This document shows positions 11,672 to 16,597 of a stretch of 16,597 nt of DNA, one piece after another. Where the stretch lies: the NCBI GenBank assembly GCA_013423325.1, contig BLJB01000454.1, forward strand, positions 1-16,597, given 5' to 3'. Below the pieces are notes generated by a model. It saw only the letters and a program-made list of their open reading frames with translations, searched no databases and was not told the origin of the DNA. Within the stretch, counting starts at the first letter, position 1. Every line of letters begins with the position of its first letter. The translations under genes and the position numbers were made by a program. Source of the DNA: Usnea hakonensis (taxonomy: Eukaryota; Ascomycota; Lecanoromycetes; Lecanorales; Parmeliaceae).

Positions 11672-11690
11672 AATCAATCAATCAATCAAT
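11672..11690 (+). repeat. (AATC)n tail of LINE L1
   Basis: Four tandem AATC units plus a final AAT end the element and directly abut the right target-site duplication. Short tandem-repeat tails instead of poly(A) occur at the 3' ends of many LINEs. This confirms that the element lies on the plus strand and that its 3' end is complete. Confidence 0.9.
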
Positions 11691-11705
11691 TAATCTTATT
11701 AAATC
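11691..11705. repeat. Target-site duplication of LINE L1, right copy
   Basis: Exact copy of 6251-6265. On the minus strand it encodes part of the G1 reverse transcriptase just after the VDxRxLN-like motif. When only one copy is counted and the LINE is skipped, the Gypsy frame continues without a shift into 6250 and below. Confidence 0.93.
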
Positions 11706-12027
11706 TATAAATATCTACTATTAGATAACTATCTTATATCCTATCTAGTAAAATTTTTTATATTATAAATACTAGATAGCTAAAAGGAGTACTATTAATA
11801 TTTATTAAATCTATTTAAAATAGTTATCTTTAGAAATATAGTTTATTAAAGATTTTATTAATAACTTTTTTAGTCTTATTATCTAGCGGATAAATTCTTA
11901 TTTTAGTAGGGATATAGCTTTTTTAATTACTTTATAATAGAATCTATATCTAATAGCGCTTATCGAGTTTAGTAAAAGATCTATAGTCTTTTTATAGTTA
12001 TAGATAGTCTTTAATTATTTTATATAA
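11706..12027 (-). pseudogene. G1 Gypsy polyprotein, N-terminal RT fragment
   Basis: The minus strand reads the start of the same fungal Gypsy reverse transcriptase whose rest lies at 3360-6265. It begins near 11991 with KDYRSFTKLDK, passes a TPFSYLVF block that corresponds to the TPFSFPVF segment of the family, and reaches a VDIYRFN trace (family form VDIRGLN) at the L1 insertion point. In-frame TAA/TAG codons sit where Gln or Trp are expected. Upstream parts (Gag, protease) are missing: the sequence changes at 12028, where an LTR-like end begins. The element was therefore broken by a second insertion or a deletion. Confidence 0.85.
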
Positions 12028-12235
12028 TGTCAAAATAGGCAACTTAGCCGAGTCACGTAACTTCGTCACGTACTTAGTACCTTAGTATTTTATAAATAGT
12101 CTTATATAATCCACTTTCCTTCTATATAGTTAACTAATACGAAGTACTCTTCCTACTATTTTAATAGATTATAAGCCCGAATAGTAGGGTACCTATCTTA
12201 GTCTCTTCGTATTACTTAGTAGTCTTTTAAGCGTA
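12028..12235. mobile_element. Probable LTR fragment starting TGTCAAAATAGG
   Basis: The sequence switches abruptly from decayed Gypsy coding DNA to a segment that opens with TGT, as retroviral-type LTRs do, and keeps an island of CA/TG sites in its first 50 bases. Two gtcacgta motifs occur at 12052 and 12065. TATA-like strings (tataaatag near 12091, ctatatag near 12122) would suit an LTR promoter. The right end is a guess. No second copy is found in the window, so this may be a solo or truncated LTR of an element unrelated to G1; alternatively, read on the minus strand, it ends in TTTTGACA and could be the upstream LTR of G1 after loss of gag. The five bases before it, tataa (12023-12027), are a possible target duplication. 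Confidence 0.45.
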
Positions 12236-13666
12236 ATTTATATCTAGTCTTAATATCTATAAATCGTCTAGATATAAGAAAGAAATATAAATAATCTCTA
12301 AAATATAGATAAATCTACCTTATAATAATTATTATTTCTTTAGGATTTAAGCGTCTAGGATTACCCCGCTTAAAGATAATTATTCTATTAAAATATATAA
12401 TTTTAGTATCGTCCTAGGCTAAATTATAGCCTAATATCTCTCTAACTAATTAGATACTATTCGCTAAGGGCCTAAGATAAGTACTAGCTTCTAAGGAAGA
12501 GTATTAATATTATATAGAGATTTCTTACTCTTTTATAATCTCGTTATTAATATTTATAACTAAATATTTAATATTTAAATTAGTCTATAATATTAAGTCT
12601 TATATAAGTACTTTATAATAATATTTTTTCTATATCCCTTAGTAAACTCTATTAATTTATCGAGATTAAAACCCTCTAAATAGAGATTTCTTAATATTAA
12701 AAAACCTCTTAATAATTATCTAAATTTTTATTATAGATTCTATAGATCTTACGGCTAGATCCCTAAGAAAGCCGATATACTAGTATAATTAGCTTAATAA
12801 TTAGTAGAGAAATATCTATATCTAGCCTAAAACGATATTACTATCTTCTAGAGATTATTTTATAACTTTATATATTCTTATAAACTAGTTAAATCTATAA
12901 TATAATTAGAGTCCCCTCTAATTATCTATTATTAATTAGATATCCCTTTAATAAGTTCGACTAATTTTAATTAAAAGAGTTAAGTATAAATAGAGGCTAT
13001 TTCCCTCTAAATTATAGAACTTCTAATTATACTAGTCTCTAACTCCTATAAATCTAAAGCTAAAGTTAAAGGCTCTATTAATCTAGACCCTATTTTTTAT
13101 ATAAACGGGGCTATTATTATTTATTATTATTCTAAATATTAGAATTTTCTATATTTATTTAAAAATCTTAAGACTTCTCCTTATACGTTTAACTTAAATA
13201 ATAATAATAGTTACTAGAATCTAAAAGAGCCTCCTTCTAAAGACTTTAGTTTAAATATTAATATTAAGTTATTTAATCTTTTTAGTAATACTAACCTTTT
13301 TAGTCTATATATTAAATCTATTTTATTAGAGTTATCTTTTTTATCCTTATCTTCTCCCTTTTTATTATTATATTTAAATAAATCTTCTTAATTACTATAG
13401 AGGCTAATTTATTAATTATAAGATTTTTAAATAGTTTCTTATTTATATCTATCGCGATCTTTAAAATATCTAAATAATACCCGAAATAGATTAAAAAAAT
13501 TATAGACTTTTTTATCTTTAATAATCTTTAGTTAGAAAACCTTAATATAATAATTATTATAAAAGCGTATATAGTTATCTAAAATAGATTTAAATATATT
13601 AATTACTAAAATATTAAGGGTCTAACTAAGTTAGAGCTAATACTAGATTTAATTACTAGAATCTTT
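12236..13666. other. AT-rich RIP-degraded stretch, possible LTR-element interior
   Basis: CA and TG are almost absent and all frames carry TAA/TAG. On the plus strand, if stops are taken as mutated Gln or Trp, a long protein-like trace can be read from about 12600 to 13600. This could be the Gag of the element whose LTR begins at 12028, but I recognise no diagnostic motif (no clear zinc knuckle, protease or polymerase box), and a minus-strand reading is also possible. It ends at the TGTTAGGACC terminus at 13667. Confidence 0.3.
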
Positions 13667-14690
13667 TGTTAGGACCGGTACTAAGATATTAAGTAGGTAT
13701 AGTAATAAGATATTAAATCTAAAGAAGTCTAAATATAAAGGTCCTCTTTAAATAGTAAAAAATAAGGGTACGCTAGGCCTTAGCTTTACTAGGGACTAGT
13801 ATTAGAAAGACTTAATACTAGTAGTATTAAAAGCTTCTAAATACTAGGTCTAAATTATATTCTAATAGTACTCCTCTTTTTAATTAGGTCTAGTTTTTAA
13901 ATCTAAAAAAACTCGCTATAAATATAAGTAAAAAATAAATAGCTATAATAAAGTAGTAAATATTAAATAGGCTAGATAAAAATTCGGATTATAATTATAA
14001 AACTCGAATCTAAATAAATAAAGTAAGTTCTAAAATCTAAATAACTAAAATAAAAACGAGATCCGGATAATTAAAATAAATTATAACTATTAAATTATAA
14101 TTATAAAATTTAACCTTTAAGTAACTAAAGTAATATTAAATACTAGATAGCTAAAATAAAAAAGTTAAATTTTATTTTTTTTAAATAAAATAATCAATTC
14201 TAAAAATTATTAGATTTTAAAGTTAAGAGATTAAAAAATTCTAATTAAATTAATATAAAATTTAGGTAAACTAGATAAAATCCGAATATAAGATAATTAA
14301 AATAAATTAATAAATTTTTATAAGATCGAATTTTTTTTAAAAATAGTTAAGTTATATTATAATACTTATTTCTATATCTAGTTTACTATATAAATTAATT
14401 ATGTTTTATAAAAAAGTAGTATTTTAAAAAAAAATTTTATAATATAATAAGTATATACTAAATTTTAACTAAAATAAGATCGGAGGATATATATAGAAAT
14501 AATATTCTAATTAGTAAATATTCTTCTAGTTATATATATACTTTTATAAGGCCCGATTTAGGCCGAATTATAAATATAGTTAATTACTCTAGTAGAGGTA
14601 AATATAATTAAGGGATTTAAGGTCTAGAGATAAGCTTACTACTAAGATCCTTTTAGAGGGTATCTATACTTTTTTAGTTATATTAGTTCT
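13667..14690 (-). mobile_element. Candidate 3' LTR and 3' untranslated region of Gypsy G2
   Basis: At 13667 the plus strand reads tgttaggaccggt; on the minus strand this ends in ...CGGTCCTAACA, a typical LTR 3' terminus. It lies downstream, on the minus strand, of the G2 chromodomain, as a 3' LTR should. The opening TG has survived RIP. The inner LTR boundary and the polypurine tract cannot be placed: no clear TG start is visible between 14300 and 14690. A run of about 27-bp repeats lies inside (13983-14160). Beyond that, the stretch to 14690 is non-coding as far as I can see, with slightly higher GC at 14540-14670. Confidence 0.45.
13983..14160. repeat. Degenerate ~27-bp tandem repeat array
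   Basis: A motif close to ctaaataactaaaataaa recurs at 14010, 14037, 14064, a weaker copy near 14090, then 14117 and 14143. The spacings are 27, 27, about 26, about 27 and 26. A faint copy may precede it near 13985, and an out-of-register copy lies near 14289. The copies differ mostly at positions where C/T or G/A change. This looks like a minisatellite inside the candidate G2 LTR, later scrambled by RIP. Confidence 0.65.
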
Positions 14691-16291
14691 ATAGATTCAA
14701 GTAAATTCCTATAGAATCGATTAGACTCTCGAGAGCTTCTAAATATAGTTAAATAATTTCTATAATATTTATTTACTACTTTTTAAGCCTTATCAAATTT
14801 ATTAATATTAATATAATACTACTTATTATCCCTACTAAAACCGGTCTACTTAATATAATATTAGAGTTAACTATAGTATTAGTAAATATCTAGAATATCG
14901 TATATCTTCTAATATTTATAGTTATCGAGTACTATAGATACTAGAGATAGAACTATTTAACCCGGTAATAGATTATTAGGGTATAGTATTAGTAGGTTTA
15001 AATAGAATATTGATTTAAATTAGAATATACTTTTTAGTAATTTAAGTTTATAAGCGATCCCCGCTTAATCTATAATTTTAAATAGATTAAGTTATTTATA
15101 GTTTAAGTCCTTATATAATTATATAGTCTTAATATTTCTAATTAATAATATAACTAGATCGCCTTTTTTAAATAGTAACTTCTAGTAATATTTATTAGCT
15201 TAGTATTCTATATTAATCTATATACTAGTAAAAGTAGCTTTATCGAACTAGAGTAACTTCTCTATTTTAGTAATAATTTTAATAATAGTATAGACTTATA
15301 GATATTTTTTAATAGACTTATAGTTAGTAGTATTAAGGCTAAAACTTATATGTAGATAGAATCCCTTATTAAGATAAAATAGAGATAATCTAGTAATTAT
15401 TATATTATTATTATTATTACTAAATTCTATTATAGAGATCTATTTTATCTAATTATTTTATATATAATTATAATAGATCTAAAGACCTTTTTTAACTTTT
15501 TAGTTTACGCGTTTAGATTAATTATTTATTTAGAGATAGTAGATAGTAGAGAAGTTTAATTTAATACCTAATCGTTTATATATTAATTAATATATATTCG
15601 AGGCGAACTAGGGTCTATTATTTAAGGTTATTAAGAATAGAAGACTATATAAGTAGTAAATATATTAAATTAAAATTATAGTAGTCTCTTTTATAGATAG
15701 ACCTTCTTTATTAAAGTAATATAGAATATAGTAGTATTCTTTAGATAAATAGTCTATAATAATATAGATAATATTATAACTATCTAATAAGAGTAAGCCG
15801 GTAATAAAGTCTACTATAATATCTTACTAGTATTATTTAAGTATTAGTAAAGGTACTAGTAAGTTATACTTTTTTTAATAAAGTACTTTATTATAATAGT
15901 AATCTATATAATTATAAATAAAATAAATAATAGATCTAATATATTCTAGCTAGTAATAATAATATTAAAAGAGGGCGAGAGTCTTTCTTTTTCTAAAATA
16001 ATTATTTAAACTTTACTTATAAATCTCTTTAAATAAGTCTATTTATAGAGACTTTAATATCTATAATAGGCCTTCTTTATATAGAGCGCTATCTATAATT
16101 CTATAATTATTAAATCTAATTTTATAAAGTTTAAGATAATTATTAATAATAGCCTCTCTATACTTATTATATTCTTTATTAATCTTATTAGTAATTAAGA
16201 TTTTTTCGAATATTCCTTTTTTAATAAATATATAGCGTATATCTACTTAATTTAAAATAAGAATAATTTACTATTATTATTTAATTCTATT
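14690..16291 (-). pseudogene. Dead Ty3/Gypsy polyprotein (G2), integrase and chromodomain
   Basis: Read from 16291 downward: a linker with YRIIDSALYKEGLL (about 16075-16115), which corresponds to the short region before the integrase zinc finger; a decayed zinc finger at about 15820-15985 (RKTLALF at its start); and the integrase core opening VDFITGLLLLD near 15785-15815. The second core block reads NNRPQFAS (15599-15622), where the family has SDRGPQF, so the catalytic Asp is lost. A QSKRVN block near 15510-15530 replaces QSERVN, so the catalytic Glu has become Lys. A basic C-terminal barrel and a chromodomain trace (IYDILDI, about 14850-14910) follow, ending near SSRESN at 14720-14738. Gag, protease, RT and RNase H would lie upstream, beyond the junction at 16292. 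Traces of RIP are everywhere. G2 belongs to a different Gypsy family from G1, judged by the distinct integrase motifs. Confidence 0.88.
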
Positions 16292-16306
16292 ATTGGATTG
16301 GATTGG
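16292..16306 (-). repeat. (ATTGG)3 junction, probable LINE tail
   Basis: Three perfect attgg units; on the minus strand they read (CCAAT)3 and directly abut the G2 coding remnant. Like the (AATC)n tail of L1, this looks like the short tandem tail at the 3' end of a LINE inserted in minus orientation. The copies keep their TG sites. Confidence 0.6.
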
Positions 16307-16597
16307 AATTCATACTCGTGTCTATCTAACTATATGAAAGATAATTACGGGAAGCTCTATAGTAATGGTATAAGGGAAACCTTTATAGTATTACTACTAC
16401 TAGGGTGAAAAACCTTACCGTGCTCCTACTTATCTCTACTATTTTAAGTCTATATACCACCTTCGACTACTACCGCTCGGTACCCCCTATACTCGTATTC
16501 CTCTACCCTCTTTATATTGATACTCGCGCCCCTCAGGCCGCTCTACCCCTATATAACTAGTCTTTTACTAGGGAATACTAGCCTAGGAGGCCGGATT
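16307..16597 (-). mobile_element. Probable 3' end of a second LINE (L2), runs off window
   Basis: Composition changes here from about 80% AT to a more balanced sequence in which CA/TG are reduced but not absent. No long frame is seen, as expected for a 3' untranslated region. Together with the CCAAT tail at 16292-16306 this suggests the downstream end of a minus-strand non-LTR element whose coding part lies beyond the window. It shares no obvious stretch with L1, so it would be another family. A host segment next to the G2 remnant cannot be excluded. Confidence 0.4.

Larger units (their letters stand above)
6266..11690 (+). mobile_element. Full-length-looking Tad1-like LINE (L1), RIP-inactivated
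   Basis: This is a non-LTR retrotransposon of 5,425 bp bounded by perfect 15-bp target-site duplications. Order: a short 5' leader with a hairpin, ORF1 (Gag-like with CCHC knuckles), a 23-bp overlap, ORF2 (AP endonuclease, reverse transcriptase, C-terminal Cys/His motif), a 3' UTR of about 240 bp and an (AATC)n tail. Such elements copy themselves by nicking the target and reverse transcribing their RNA from the nick. The layout and the three-knuckle Gag resemble the fungal Tad1 clade. I see no room for an RNase H domain, which many Tad1 members have, so the exact lineage is open. The element is clearly richer in G+C than the flanking Gypsy DNA. It is inactive: its start and catalytic codons and many Trp/Gln codons are destroyed by CA/TG to TA changes. 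Confidence 0.93.

Noticed and set aside
12236..13666. Plus-strand host gene with many stops
   Set aside because: The stop-masked frame is long but contains no motif I recognise. In AT-rich DNA lacking TGA, such traces can be read in several frames, so it is kept only as unassigned sequence.

Overview
This window reads as a heterochromatic, repeat-filled block from a filamentous ascomycete fungus (Pezizomycotina). Two observations support this. Almost all of the sequence lacks the dinucleotides CA and TG but keeps CG, which is the signature of repeat-induced point mutation (RIP). In addition, every recognisable protein trace belongs to fungal-type retrotransposons: a Tad1-like LINE and two chromodomain Ty3/Gypsy elements. 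I found no intact host gene, tRNA, rRNA, CRISPR array or bacterial feature. The species cannot be told from this sequence.

Layout: bases 1-75 look largely un-mutated. About 76-3359 is extremely AT-rich and holds no gene I can identify, only small tandem repeats. About 3360-6265, minus strand, is the C-terminal part of a dead Gypsy polyprotein (element G1: reverse transcriptase, RNase H, integrase, chromodomain, reading from high to low coordinates). At 6266-11690, plus strand, is a full-length-looking 5.4-kb LINE (L1) with ORF1 (Gag with zinc knuckles), ORF2 (AP endonuclease plus reverse transcriptase), a short 3' UTR and an (AATC)n tail. It is flanked by a perfect 15-bp target-site duplication (6251-6265 and 11691-11705). 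The G1 reverse transcriptase resumes at 11706 and runs, on the minus strand, to 12027. There it is cut off by an LTR-like terminus that starts at 12028. An unassigned AT-rich stretch follows to 13666. From 13667 a second dead Gypsy element on the minus strand (G2) is seen: a candidate LTR containing about 27-bp tandem repeats, then chromodomain and integrase up to 16291. At 16292 an (ATTGG)3 junction leads into the probable 3' end of another minus-strand LINE (L2) that runs off the window.

How the parts relate: this is a nested stack of transposons. L1 landed in the G1 reverse transcriptase gene; removing L1 and one duplication copy restores the G1 reading frame across the junction. L1 is far less AT-rich than G1, consistent with L1 being younger. 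L1 seems to have been inactivated almost purely by RIP: ORF2 keeps one frame for about 1,160 codons with no net indel, its ATG has become ATA, and its Trp and Gln codons have become stops. Nothing here should encode a functional protein. The only sizeable open frame on the coding strand (6443-6661) is an internal piece of the dead L1 ORF1. I did not find a novel active system; the value of the window is as a well-preserved record of transposon nesting and of mosaic RIP.
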